Assembly (NCBI RefSeq): GCF_000970455.1
Contig: NZ_LAJG01000005.1
Location: forward strand, 496,001 to 560,000
DNA length: 64,000 nt
Reading direction: 5' to 3'
Origin: Devosia soli
GTDB taxonomy: Bacteria > Pseudomonadota > Alphaproteobacteria > Rhizobiales > Devosiaceae
This document shows, piece after piece, positions 28,882 to 36,697 of this stretch (position 1 is the first letter of the stretch; the number at the start of each line of letters is the position of its first letter). Made by a program: the position numbers and the translations under genes. Below the pieces are notes generated by a model. The model saw only the letters and a program-made list of their open reading frames with translations. It was not told the origin of the DNA and did not search any database.

Positions 28882-29787
28882 TCAGGCGGCAAAGGGCTTG
28901 CCGGCAGTAAGCCGCTTGCCGAAATGGCTGGCATAGTACCAGTCGGCAATCTCGCCGGCGGTCGCCTGCCAGACACCGCTATGGCCCAGAATATATTCGA
29001 GTGCCCGCCGAAGATATTTGATGCGCGAGGGCGCAGCGACGGCGAAGGGATGGAGGCAAACGGCCATGACCTTTGGCGCCGTGGCGCCTTCTTCATAGAG
29101 CATGTCGAACTGATCCATGATGAACCGGCCGAAGGCTTCCGCTGTTTGCGCCTGGCCGCCGAGGGCGACTCCGGAATTGACCTCGAAGCTATAGGGCAAG
29201 GTGATCAGCCGGCCAGAATTGACGCGAACCTCGGTCGGCTCGTCATCGTGAAACATGTCGGCCCAGTATTTGACGCCAGCATCGGCCAGAAGGTCGGGTG
29301 TTCGAGCGGTCGTCGTCAGCGCCGGGCCGAGCCAGCCGCTGATGGTCTTGCCGGTTGCCTTGCGGACGATGTCGATGACGGTTTCGATCATCTCCCGCTC
29401 CATGGCTTCGTCCATGCCGAAGGCAAAGCGGGTATTGTAGATGCCGTGGGACTGATAGTCCCAATCGCGCTTTGCCATTTCCTCGGCGATGATCGGGAAA
29501 TGCTCGAAGACGGCCGCGTTGACCGATGCAGTCGTCTTTATGCCGAGATCATCGAAAAGATCGAAGAGGCGCCAGAGCGCGACGCGGTTGCCATAGTCTC
29601 GCGCCTGAAAGGCCGGAAGGTTCGGTGCTCCGCCGGGATAGGGATTTCGCAGTGGGTTGGGCGGCGGCAGCCATTCGAGATATTCGACATTTGGCACCAC
29701 GAATACAGCGATGCGTGCCTTTCCGGGCATGACGAGCGGCGGGCGATCAACAATGGCAGAATAGTCGTAGCGGTCGAGATCGCTCAT
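28882..29787 (-). CDS. Polysaccharide deacetylase-fold protein, PuuE allantoinase-like (paralogue)
   Basis: A 301-residue homologue of the preceding entry with the same motif order: IAVFVVPNVEYLEW, RDYGNRVALWRLFDLFDDLGI, YQSHGIYNTRFAFGMD and GWLGPALTTTARTPD. VMAVCLHPFAVAAPSRIKYL near the C-terminus is better preserved than in its partner and contains the His expected in PuuE relatives. ATG at 29787 with GAGG upstream. Paired paralogues of this family could form a heteromeric hydrolase or act on successive intermediates; sequence does not decide. It sits 7 bases downstream of the amidase gene. Confidence 0.82.
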   Translation of the reverse strand: MSDLDRYDYSAIVDRPPLVMPGKARIAVFVVPNVEYLEWLPPPNPLRNPYPGGAPNLPAFQARDYGNRVALWRLFDLFDDLGIKTTASVNAAVFEHFPIIAEEMAKRDWDYQSHGIYNTRFAFGMDEAMEREMIETVIDIVRKATGKTISGWLGPALTTTARTPDLLADAGVKYWADMFHDDEPTEVRVNSGRLITLPYSFEVNSGVALGGQAQTAEAFGRFIMDQFDMLYEEGATAPKVMAVCLHPFAVAAPSRIKYLRRALEYILGHSGVWQATAGEIADWYYASHFGKRLTAGKPFAA

Positions 29788-29794
29788 GTGTGCC

Positions 29795-31096
29795 TCAATG
29801 GGGAAGATCGAGCCGGCCGAGGACGCGCTCAGCGGCGATTGCAGCTTCGATGACCAAGAGGTCTGTGCCGGGCGCGCCAACGATCTGCAATCCGAGGGGG
29901 AGACCGTTTTCAGCGAGGCCGCAGGGGACGGTGGCGGCAGGGAAACCGAGCAGGCTCCAGGGGGTGAGGAGCGATGCATTGCCGGTGCTTTCAAGCCCTT
30001 CCGGCGCCGGCGCAGGCGTCGTTGGCATGACGAGCACGTGTCGATCGGCAAAAAGCGGCAACATGGCGTCGCGCAAGGCGCGGCGGGCCCGCAGCGCCTC
30101 GATGTAATAGCCCGCTGGCACGAGAGAAAAGGCCTGGGCGAGCGTGAGGTGCCGCTCCGACATGGTGTCGGCATGCCGATGCATGCGCGGCGCATGAAAG
30201 ACCGCCATTTCCGTGCTCATGATCAGATGATGAATGGCGGAATGCGCAGAAAAGAGCGCGGGTAAAGGCACATCGGCCAATTCGACGCCAGTTGCCCCGA
30301 GCCTTGAAAGGGCAGCATCGAGGACAGCGACCGTGTCCGGCGTAGATGTTTCGAAAAAGAAATCCCGCAAGATGCCTAAGCGCCATTGATTGGGCGCGTC
30401 GATGGGCTTTGGCGCGGTTCGGGCTATGGCGCCGAAGATGAGCCGGAGATCCACGGCGGATCGCGCGATGAGACCCGGATGATCTAGGGACCACGAGACG
30501 GGCAAAAGTCCCGTACGGGCCACGGCACCGTAACTTGGCTTGAGCCCGGCAACGCCGTTGTATGAGGCAGGGCGGAGGTTGGAGCCGCCCGTCTGTGTGC
30601 CGATCGCGGCTGGAACCGTGCCCGCGCCAACGGCAACGCCGGAGCCAGAACTCGATCCACCGCCGGTATGGCTTAGGTTCCACGGATTTCGTGACGCTGG
30701 CGGGACGCCCATGCCGGCAAATTCGACGGTCTCGCATTTGCCAAGGATAATGGCGCCAGCCTTTCTGAGGGCTGCGACAACGCGGCTATCCTCATAAACG
30801 GCAGACGGGTCCATGGTCTTGGAATTGGCGAGCGTCGGCATGCCTCTGGCGTGAAAAACATCCTTGATGCCGACGGGTACGCCATGGAGCGGCCCGCGCA
30901 GATTGCCGGCCTTGGCTTCCTGCGACATCAGTTTTGCCGTTTCGATGGCGCCGCTGCGGTCGATATGGGCCCAGGCGTGAACCTTCGGTTCCATGACGTC
31001 GATCCGACCGAGGATACCGCTCACGGCATCGACCGGATCGAGCGCGCCGGCGGCGATGTGGCCGGCCATTTCGCTGGTGGAAAGATCGAGGAGCAT
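29795..31096 (-). CDS. Amidase (amidase signature family)
   Basis: A 433-residue amidase signature enzyme with the Ser-cisSer-Lys triad: Lys78 in GVPVGIKD, the cis-Ser in HTGGGSSSGSG near residue 149, and the nucleophile Ser172 in GTQTGGSNLRPAS. The usual motif reads GTDTGGSIR.PA, so the region is intact apart from D to Q and I to N changes. Members include GatA, AtzE-type carboxybiuret hydrolases and allophanate hydrolases; the substrate here is not readable. ATG at 31096 has GAGG at good spacing; the GTG at 31102 is less likely. A small gene overlaps its 5' side, and the allantoinase-like genes follow. Confidence 0.9.
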   Translation of the reverse strand: MLLDLSTSEMAGHIAAGALDPVDAVSGILGRIDVMEPKVHAWAHIDRSGAIETAKLMSQEAKAGNLRGPLHGVPVGIKDVFHARGMPTLANSKTMDPSAVYEDSRVVAALRKAGAIILGKCETVEFAGMGVPPASRNPWNLSHTGGGSSSGSGVAVGAGTVPAAIGTQTGGSNLRPASYNGVAGLKPSYGAVARTGLLPVSWSLDHPGLIARSAVDLRLIFGAIARTAPKPIDAPNQWRLGILRDFFFETSTPDTVAVLDAALSRLGATGVELADVPLPALFSAHSAIHHLIMSTEMAVFHAPRMHRHADTMSERHLTLAQAFSLVPAGYYIEALRARRALRDAMLPLFADRHVLVMPTTPAPAPEGLESTGNASLLTPWSLLGFPAATVPCGLAENGLPLGLQIVGAPGTDLLVIEAAIAAERVLGRLDLPH

Positions 31097-31098
31097 GC

Positions 31099-31314
31099 TC
31101 ACGCCTCAGCCAGAAGGTCGATATCGATGTTTTCGCCAAAGAGCGGCTCGACGCTGTCAGGGATGTCGAGCGCACTGACTGTTTCCATGGCGCAGGCGAT
31201 GGATTGAAGTTGCGGATCCATGCGCGCTGCAGCGCTGGTACCCCAGGTCAGCACCGCGTTTTGTGCCAGGGATCGATAGGCTTCGTCGAAGGAGACGGGT
31301 GGTTTGAGGCGCAT
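31099..31314 (-). CDS. Small protein upstream of the amidase, unrecognised
   Basis: A 71-residue protein starting at ATG 31314 (GGAGA upstream). The stop is two bases before the amidase ATG, so the two are co-translated. Short helper subunits precede amidases in known systems, such as AtzG with AtzE (DUF4089) and GatC with GatA. The C-terminal half (LDIPDSVEPLFGENIDIDLL) is acidic and could wrap a partner like those, but I cannot place it in either family. The best reading is a candidate accessory subunit of the adjacent amidase. Confidence 0.55.
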   Translation of the reverse strand: MRLKPPVSFDEAYRSLAQNAVLTWGTSAAARMDPQLQSIACAMETVSALDIPDSVEPLFGENIDIDLLAEA

Positions 31315-31379
31315 GGGCTTCTCCAAGAGTCCGGTCGCTGGCCAGTCTGGTTCGGCCGCAGCGCTCAAGGCCAATGACC

Positions 31380-31405
31380 ATTTCTCACCCGGCTAATGAG
31401 CAAGT
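31380..31405. promoter_or_regulatory. Putative regulon operator, site 1 (amidase operon / DMT transporter)
   Basis: ATTTCTCAC at 31380-31388, then CCGGCTA, then ATGAGCAAG. On the minus strand it reads CCGGGTGAGAAATGG, sharing CGGGTGAGAAAT with site 2. It lies between the divergent amidase operon (start 31314) and the transporter gene (start 31517). Confidence 0.45.
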
Positions 31406-31516
31406 TTGCAGATCGGCGCCGTGAGCATCGCTCAGGGGGTGCGCGAACTATTCTCGTTTTTCCCAGCGGTTTGCGACTGCCACCATGAGGCGGCTTCAAA
31501 CCATGGTCAGGTGCGC

Positions 31517-32407
31517 ATGACACTTCGCGACTGGGCTCTCGTCACGCTTGTCGGCTGCCTCTTCGGCAGCTCGTTTCTGCTGATTGCCATCGTTCTCGAG
31601 GAGGTCAACCCGCTCACCATAGCGGCTGGACGGTCGCTGGTTGCCGCGCTCGCCTGCTGGTGCCTGCTTCTTGTGGCCCGCAAGCCCCTGCCCCGCGACC
31701 GCCTCATCATGCTGAAACTATCGGCGCTCGGGCTTTTCAGCTATGCCCTGCCCTTCGTGCTGATGCCGATCAGCCAGCGCTATGTTTCCACCGGCATCAT
31801 TGCCATCATCAACCTGCTGCTGCCAATTGCGACGCTTGCCGTCTCCCATGTCTGGCCGGGCGGGCAGCGCGCGACATTGACGAGGGCGATCGGCGCGACC
31901 ATCGGGCTTGTCGGCGCGATCATCCTTGCACTGCCCGCCATGACCGGCGGACAGGACGGCGAACTCGTAGGCATCGTCTTGTGCGTCTGCGGCACACTGA
32001 TCTTTGCAGTGTCGTTCAACATCACCCGCAGCTTTGCCGGGATCGATCCGCAGATCATCATGACCTTTGCCATGACCGGAGCAGCACTTGGCGCGATACC
32101 GGCAGCTCTGCTGATCGACGGAGTGCCAGAGGTCAGCAGCGTTTCGACCTGGTGGGCCTGGATTGCCTTGGGGCTCTTTCCGACCGCGCTCAACTTCCAG
32201 ATCATGTATTGGATGCTGCCGCGGGTCGGGCCGACAAATTTTGCGACCAATACATACATCTCGCCGATCATCGCGCTGTTCCTCGGCTGGGCCATTCTCG
32301 GCGAGGCGCTGCTGCCGATCCAGGCCCTCGGTATGGTGATTGTGGTCGCCGGACTTCTTGTCATGGACGGCCGGGTTGCCGCGCGGATGCGGCGACGGCG
32401 CACGTGA
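31517..32407 (+). CDS. DMT family transporter (EamA)
   Basis: A 296-residue permease with ten hydrophobic helices made of two EamA repeats (GCLFGSSFLLIAIVLEEVNP near the start, FATNTYISPIIALFLGWAILGEAL in the second half). The last phrase is the family hallmark. EamA proteins export or import small metabolites, often amino acids. ATG at 31517 follows CAGG; in-frame codons from 31406 would add an unlikely hydrophilic leader. Divergent from the amidase operon with an operator-like repeat between them, so transport of the same class of nitrogen compound is a reasonable guess. Confidence 0.87.
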   Translation: MTLRDWALVTLVGCLFGSSFLLIAIVLEEVNPLTIAAGRSLVAALACWCLLLVARKPLPRDRLIMLKLSALGLFSYALPFVLMPISQRYVSTGIIAIINLLLPIATLAVSHVWPGGQRATLTRAIGATIGLVGAIILALPAMTGGQDGELVGIVLCVCGTLIFAVSFNITRSFAGIDPQIIMTFAMTGAALGAIPAALLIDGVPEVSSVSTWWAWIALGLFPTALNFQIMYWMLPRVGPTNFATNTYISPIIALFLGWAILGEALLPIQALGMVIVVAGLLVMDGRVAARMRRRRT

Positions 32408-32409
32408 AC

Positions 32410-32434
32410 ATTTCTCATCGGATGCGGAAGAAAT
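32410..32434. promoter_or_regulatory. Putative regulon operator, site 4 (isochorismatase-type gene)
   Basis: ATTTCT at 32410-32415 and AGAAAT at 32429-32434 are inverted 6-bp arms separated by 13 bases. Read on the minus strand it contains TGAGAAAT, as in sites 1 and 2. It lies 65 bases upstream of the hydrolase ATG at 32499. Confidence 0.4.
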
Positions 32435-32498
32435 CCCCACTGGCGAGGCTTGGGAGCGAAGTCTAGCGTCAAATCACCAACAGAATGGAGATCGTACG

Positions 32499-33185
32499 AT
32501 GGCCGTGTGGGAAAGCTTTCTGACTGAGGACGACAAGAAGGTCATGGCAGCGCGCAAACCGCGCAAGCCCAACGGCCCGGGCACGAAAGTCGGACTTCTG
32601 GTGATCGACATGCAGAACACCGCCATGGGCCATGACAAACCGATCTGGGAACAGCTCGATGAGTTTTCGGGCGCATGCGGTCCACATGCCTGGAAGGCCG
32701 TGCCCCACCAGCAAAAACTCCTCGCCGCAGCCCGCGCCGCCGGCATGCCGGTGATCTACTCCAAACACATCTTCCATCCCTATACCGGACTTCCGGCTTC
32801 GGACCCCTCCAACAATTTCAGCTCGAAAAACGCCAAGTCCGAAGTGCCCGCCGAGGTCGCGATGCAGGACGGGGACATTCTCGTCGAAAAGCAGACGCCG
32901 AGTTGCTTTGCCTTCACCAACTTGCCGATCATCCTCAACAAGCTCGGGCTCGATGGCCTGCTCGTCGTCGGCAACAGCACCAGCGGCTGCGTCCGCGCCA
33001 CGTGCGTCGATGGCTCGGCCTATGGCTACAAGATGAGCGTGATCGAAGAAGGGTGCTTCGACCGTATCGAGCTGAGCCACGCCGCGGCGCTGTTCGACAT
33101 GGCTTTCAAGATCTGCGATGTGATCGACATGGATCGAGCGCTCGAGATCATCGGGACGGCCAACACCACCGCCAAAGCAGCCTGA
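32499..33185 (+). CDS. Isochorismatase-fold cysteine hydrolase
   Basis: A 228-residue amidohydrolase of the isochorismatase superfamily with an intact triad: Asp37 (LLVIDMQN), Lys131 (LVEKQTPSCF) and Cys164 (GNSTSGCVRATC). Relatives with this pattern hydrolyse N-carbamoyl compounds, biuret, ureidoacrylate (RutB) or maleamate (NicF), releasing ammonia. An N-terminal extension of about 30 residues precedes the core, as in N-carbamoylsarcosine amidohydrolase. ATG at 32499 with GGAG. It is followed by a carbon-nitrogen hydrolase gene 76 bases downstream on the same strand, likely one transcript. Confidence 0.9.
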   Translation: MAVWESFLTEDDKKVMAARKPRKPNGPGTKVGLLVIDMQNTAMGHDKPIWEQLDEFSGACGPHAWKAVPHQQKLLAAARAAGMPVIYSKHIFHPYTGLPASDPSNNFSSKNAKSEVPAEVAMQDGDILVEKQTPSCFAFTNLPIILNKLGLDGLLVVGNSTSGCVRATCVDGSAYGYKMSVIEEGCFDRIELSHAAALFDMAFKICDVIDMDRALEIIGTANTTAKAA

Positions 33186-33261
33186 TCGGCACACTCAACA
33201 TTAATCCATATCCAGTGGCTCGTGCCGGGCACGGGCCTGGTCCTGCAAGTCGGAAAAAGTC

Positions 33262-34125
33262 ATGCTTGTTGCAGCTCTCCAGCTCGGGCCTGCGAGCCCC
33301 ACTATCGCCGAAACCGCCAAGCGGATCGTCTCGCTCATCGATAAGGCCGCAGAGGCCGGCGTCAAACTGGGCGTCTTGCCCGAGCTGGCGCTGACCCCTT
33401 ACTTTGCGGCAGAAATCCACGACGACCTCTCCGCCTATGTGGATGTCGGCGAGAACGTCAAGGCGCTCGACACGATTGCAAAGCGCGCGGCAAAACACGG
33501 CATGGCGCTTGTCGTGCCCTACGCCGAACAGACCAATGCGGGGCTTTTCAATTCAATGGCCTTCTTTTCCGATGAGGGAACGGTCTCAGGCACCTTCCGC
33601 AAGATGCATATTCCCGGCGAGGTCGAGCCCAAGCCCGACCAGAAGATGACTATCCTTGAAAAGCGCTATTTCGCGGCCGGCGATCTCGGCTTCGGCGTTT
33701 ATGACGTGGGGCCCGTCAAGATGGGTGGCCTGATCTGCTATGATCGGCGCTTTCCCGAGGCCTACCGATCCTTGTCGATCAACGGCGCCGATGTGATTGC
33801 TGTCGGTTATAATACGCCGGTCATGGCCGGGTCGACGCTTGGGCAAGCACGGCGTGCTTCGGAACTGGCCATGACGGCCGGCGCCTATTTCACCGGCACT
33901 TCCGTCATTGCCGCGGGCAAGGCAGGAAAGGAGAATGGCACGCGCTTTATCGGGCGCTCCGCCGTGATCGGCTCTGACGGCAGCATCATCGCCCGCGCCA
34001 AGACCAATGGCGACGAGGTAGTGACTGGTGAGCTCGATCTCGAGCGGCAAGGCAAGATCCGAGAGCGCTGGGGCTTCGGGCGCAACCGCCGGCCGGCGGA
34101 CTACGTGATGCGTGAACCCGCCTGA
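33262..34125 (+). CDS. Carbon-nitrogen hydrolase (nitrilase superfamily), carbamoyl amino acid hydrolase-like
   Basis: A 287-residue enzyme with the nitrilase superfamily triad Glu41 (LPELALTPYF), Lys114 (FRKMHIPG) and Cys159 (GLICYDRRFPE). The RKMHIPG and LICYDRRFPE phrases resemble N-carbamoyl-D-amino acid hydrolases and beta-ureidopropionases, which remove carbamate as CO2 and NH3. ATG at 33262. It follows the isochorismatase-type gene and precedes an MFS gene by 5 bases. This enzyme fits the last decarbamoylation step of ring opening in a reductive or oxidative pyrimidine-like route, but the true substrate is open. Confidence 0.9.
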   Translation: MLVAALQLGPASPTIAETAKRIVSLIDKAAEAGVKLGVLPELALTPYFAAEIHDDLSAYVDVGENVKALDTIAKRAAKHGMALVVPYAEQTNAGLFNSMAFFSDEGTVSGTFRKMHIPGEVEPKPDQKMTILEKRYFAAGDLGFGVYDVGPVKMGGLICYDRRFPEAYRSLSINGADVIAVGYNTPVMAGSTLGQARRASELAMTAGAYFTGTSVIAAGKAGKENGTRFIGRSAVIGSDGSIIARAKTNGDEVVTGELDLERQGKIRERWGFGRNRRPADYVMREPA

Positions 34126-34130
34126 GAATC

Positions 34131-35477
34131 ATGAACCAAATGGCACCCCTGGGCCCGGCGCGGAAGGGCAAGAAGCCCCGTGCTCCGCAAGCCATCACCA
34201 TCCGCAATTTCAGGACCTATTTTGCCGGCTCGGTTGTCTCTGTGCCGGGCACCTGGATGCAGATGACCGCGCAGGCCTGGCTCGTGCTCGACCTGACCGG
34301 ATCTCCGCTATCGCTGGCGATTGTTACGTCGCTGCAATTCCTGCCGGTGATGCTGCTTTCGCTGATCGGCGGGGCGCTGGCGGATCGCTTTCCGCGCCGG
34401 CGGCTGATGGCCATGACGCAGACGCTTGGCGCCATCCAAGCTGTCATTTTGGGGGTATTGTGCCTGACCGGCGTTGTCAGCATCTGGCATATCTATGTGA
34501 TGGCGATGTCGCTCGGCGTGATCAATGCTCTCGACGCGCCCCTGCGGCAGGCTTTCATCAGCGAACTCGTGCCACCGCCCTACCTGCCGAACGCGATCGC
34601 CATGGGCTCATTGGCGCAGAACCTTGGGCGGATTATCGGACCGGCGGTGGGTGGCGTTGTCATCGCGACCTTTGGCGTAGCGACTGCATATTTCATCAAC
34701 GCCTTTACCTTCGGCGCCGCCCTGACCGCACTAGCGCTACTGCGGACGGACGAATTGCAGCCGCGACGCATGGCCCGAAAGCAGCATCTGCTTTTGCAGG
34801 TGCGCGAGGGAATTTCCTATGCGCGACGCACGCCGCCGATCCTTTTTCTCCTGATCGCCACCGCTTTTATCGGTCTTTTCGGGCAGAATTTTACGACCAT
34901 GGTGCCATTGATCTCGACCTATCTGGTCAAGGCAAGTGCCGCTGAATTCGGCATTCTCAACTCATGTCTTGGTTGTGGTTCGTTTCTTGCTGCCATCGTG
35001 TTGACCATGCGCGGCCCCCCATCGACGCGACGGCTGATCGTCGCGGGGTTCGGCTTTGGGCTGGTGCTGATGGCTATCAGCTTTTCGTCCAGTCTCATTC
35101 TTTCGGCGGCAATGTTTGTCTGCGTCGGGTTCGCTGCCGTGACCTACTCGGCGTCGATGCACACATCGCTCCAGCTTTGGGCACCGCCGGAGATGCGCGG
35201 TAGGCTTGTCAGCATGGTCAACCTGCTGATCCCTTCGCCCATCGGGCCAATGCTGACGGGCGCGGCGGCAACGGCGCTTGGAGTGCCGCTCGCGGTGTTG
35301 CTCAACGGTTTTCTCTGCTGCGCCGGTGTTGGCCTCGCTTATGTCTACCTGCTGCACCACAAGCGCCTCGGAACGCGCTTCGAGCACGACGCTCCGACTG
35401 CTGCGCAGGCCGAAGCGACGGCTCCAACTGGCTCGGGACATGACGGCACAGGCATCTTGGTGGAGAGCCACAAGTAA
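34131..35477 (+). CDS. MFS transporter (DHA3/EntS-like)
   Basis: A 448-residue, twelve-helix transporter. NFRTYFAGSVVSVPGTWMQMTAQAWLVLDLTGSP is the typical opening of the MFS_3/EntS group, and GALADRFPRRRLMAMTQ is motif A. A hydrophilic C-terminal tail of about 40 residues (AAQAEATAPTGSGHDG) follows the last helix. EntS-type members export siderophores, but many alphaproteobacterial ones are uncharacterised. Only 5 bases separate it from the hydrolase gene, so it is co-transcribed with the two hydrolases and may export or take up pathway compounds. Confidence 0.87.
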   Translation: MNQMAPLGPARKGKKPRAPQAITIRNFRTYFAGSVVSVPGTWMQMTAQAWLVLDLTGSPLSLAIVTSLQFLPVMLLSLIGGALADRFPRRRLMAMTQTLGAIQAVILGVLCLTGVVSIWHIYVMAMSLGVINALDAPLRQAFISELVPPPYLPNAIAMGSLAQNLGRIIGPAVGGVVIATFGVATAYFINAFTFGAALTALALLRTDELQPRRMARKQHLLLQVREGISYARRTPPILFLLIATAFIGLFGQNFTTMVPLISTYLVKASAAEFGILNSCLGCGSFLAAIVLTMRGPPSTRRLIVAGFGFGLVLMAISFSSSLILSAAMFVCVGFAAVTYSASMHTSLQLWAPPEMRGRLVSMVNLLIPSPIGPMLTGAAATALGVPLAVLLNGFLCCAGVGLAYVYLLHHKRLGTRFEHDAPTAAQAEATAPTGSGHDGTGILVESHK

Positions 35478-35517
35478 GTTGGCCTACTTGCCCATAATTT
35501 AGGCATGCTTGAAAAAT

Positions 35518-35538
35518 GTTTAAGATTTAATCTTGAAC
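35518..35538. promoter_or_regulatory. Palindrome upstream of the LysR gene
   Basis: AAGATT-T-AATCTT (35522-35534) is a perfect palindrome that extends to 35518-35538 with GTT/AAC outer arms and one mismatch per side. It lies 57 bases upstream of the regulator's ATG, where autoregulatory LysR sites are normally found. Confidence 0.5.
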
Positions 35539-35594
35539 ACTCGAGGAGTCCGTGATTTGCTGGGACTTAGGGAGGAGAGGCAAGCGAGGCTATT

Positions 35595-36521
35595 ATGAGA
35601 CGTCGTGTCCCTCTCAACGCTGTGCGAGCCTTCGAGGCCGCGGCACGTTACAAAAGTCTGGTCCGCGCTGCGGACGAGTTATGCGTCACTCCGACAGCGG
35701 TCAGCCATCAGATCCGGCTGCTCGAGGATTTTCTGCAAACCAAGCTTTTTCTGCGCAAAAACAGCCGGCTCGAGCTGACGGCCGATAGCCGCGCCTGCCT
35801 TGGCAAGCTGACCAACGCGCTCGATCTGATCGATGAAGCGCTGATATCCTTGGTGGCACCAGTCGATGATCGGCAACGCATCATGGTCGGCGCATCGGCC
35901 TCGGTGGCATCGCTCTGGCTCATGCCCCGCATGAGCCACTTCGTCGAGGCGGCACCTGAAATCGACGTGACGGTGACGACTTTCGTCAAGCGCCAGGACA
36001 TCGAGAACGACGATACCGATCTGTGGATCTGCAACTGGCAGACTGCTGTCGATCGGCGGATCGAGCCACTCATGGAAGAAGAAATTATCCCCGTGTGCTC
36101 ACCTGAACTTGCGGCGCGATACGGCAATCGCTGGGGAGACATTCTGCGCGAAGTGCCGCTGATCCATCAGGATCGCGTCAAGGCCGAAAGCGGCCCCTAC
36201 CCTGACTGGGATCGTTACCTGCGCGAATACGGCATCAATCGCAGCGATATCATCAAGGGACCGCGTTTCAACCAGTCGAGCCCCAGCATTGAAGCTGCGC
36301 GCATCGGCCTCGGCGCCATCCTCGGCCGCTCACTGCTGATCGAGGAGCTGCTGCAAACAGGCAAGCTCGTGCAGATCGGCGAAGCCTATCCTATTCGCAG
36401 TCCCTACTACCTGGTCTCGTCCTGGACGCCGACGGCGCCGAAAACGGTCAACCGGTTCAAGGACTGGCTCTTCAACGAGGTGCGCGGACCAGTTGCATCC
36501 AGGGCGGTAGTGCCCGCCTAA
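35595..36521 (+). CDS. LysR family transcriptional regulator (GcvA-like)
   Basis: A 308-residue LysR-type regulator. The N-terminal winged helix-turn-helix is clear (LNAVRAFEAAARYKSLVRAADELCVTPTAVSHQIRLLEDFL), and LNAVRAFEAAAR places it in the GcvA/AmpR group, which controls amino acid or nitrogen metabolism. A periplasmic-binding-protein-like effector domain follows (about residues 90-300). It is the only regulator inside the catabolic region, next to the hydrolase-MFS operon and convergent with the ABC importer operon. It is therefore the prime candidate for control of the region, by inference. ATG at 35595. Confidence 0.92.
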   Translation: MRRRVPLNAVRAFEAAARYKSLVRAADELCVTPTAVSHQIRLLEDFLQTKLFLRKNSRLELTADSRACLGKLTNALDLIDEALISLVAPVDDRQRIMVGASASVASLWLMPRMSHFVEAAPEIDVTVTTFVKRQDIENDDTDLWICNWQTAVDRRIEPLMEEEIIPVCSPELAARYGNRWGDILREVPLIHQDRVKAESGPYPDWDRYLREYGINRSDIIKGPRFNQSSPSIEAARIGLGAILGRSLLIEELLQTGKLVQIGEAYPIRSPYYLVSSWTPTAPKTVNRFKDWLFNEVRGPVASRAVVPA

Positions 36522-36548
36522 GGCTTCTGCGTATAGATGATGTCCAGT

Positions 36549-36579
36549 AGCGCCCCGGTCCGCCGAGGCGCTTTTCTTT
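36549..36579 (+). terminator. Rho-independent terminator of the LysR gene
   Basis: AGCGCC (36549-36554) pairs with GGCGCT (36567-36572) around an inner CCGG/CCGA-rich loop and is followed by TTTTCTTT. It begins 28 bases after the LysR stop. Confidence 0.7.
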
Positions 36580-36647
36580 GTGCGGCACTTCCGGTTCTGA
36601 AGCGAGACCTTGTGGCGCTCGCTTTTCGTCTCAGCCAGCGCGCAAAG

Positions 36648-36676
36648 CAAAAGCCGCCCGGCTGAGCCGAGCGGCT
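36648..36676 (-). terminator. Rho-independent terminator of the ABC importer operon
   Basis: On the minus strand AGCCGC and GCGGCT (36671-36676 and 36652-36657) close a hairpin with an inner CGGCT/GCCG stem, followed by a T run (complement of 36648-36652). It lies 22 bases past the stop of the ATP-binding protein gene. Confidence 0.75.
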
Positions 36677-36697
36677 ACTGCATCGGAAAAATAGCCG

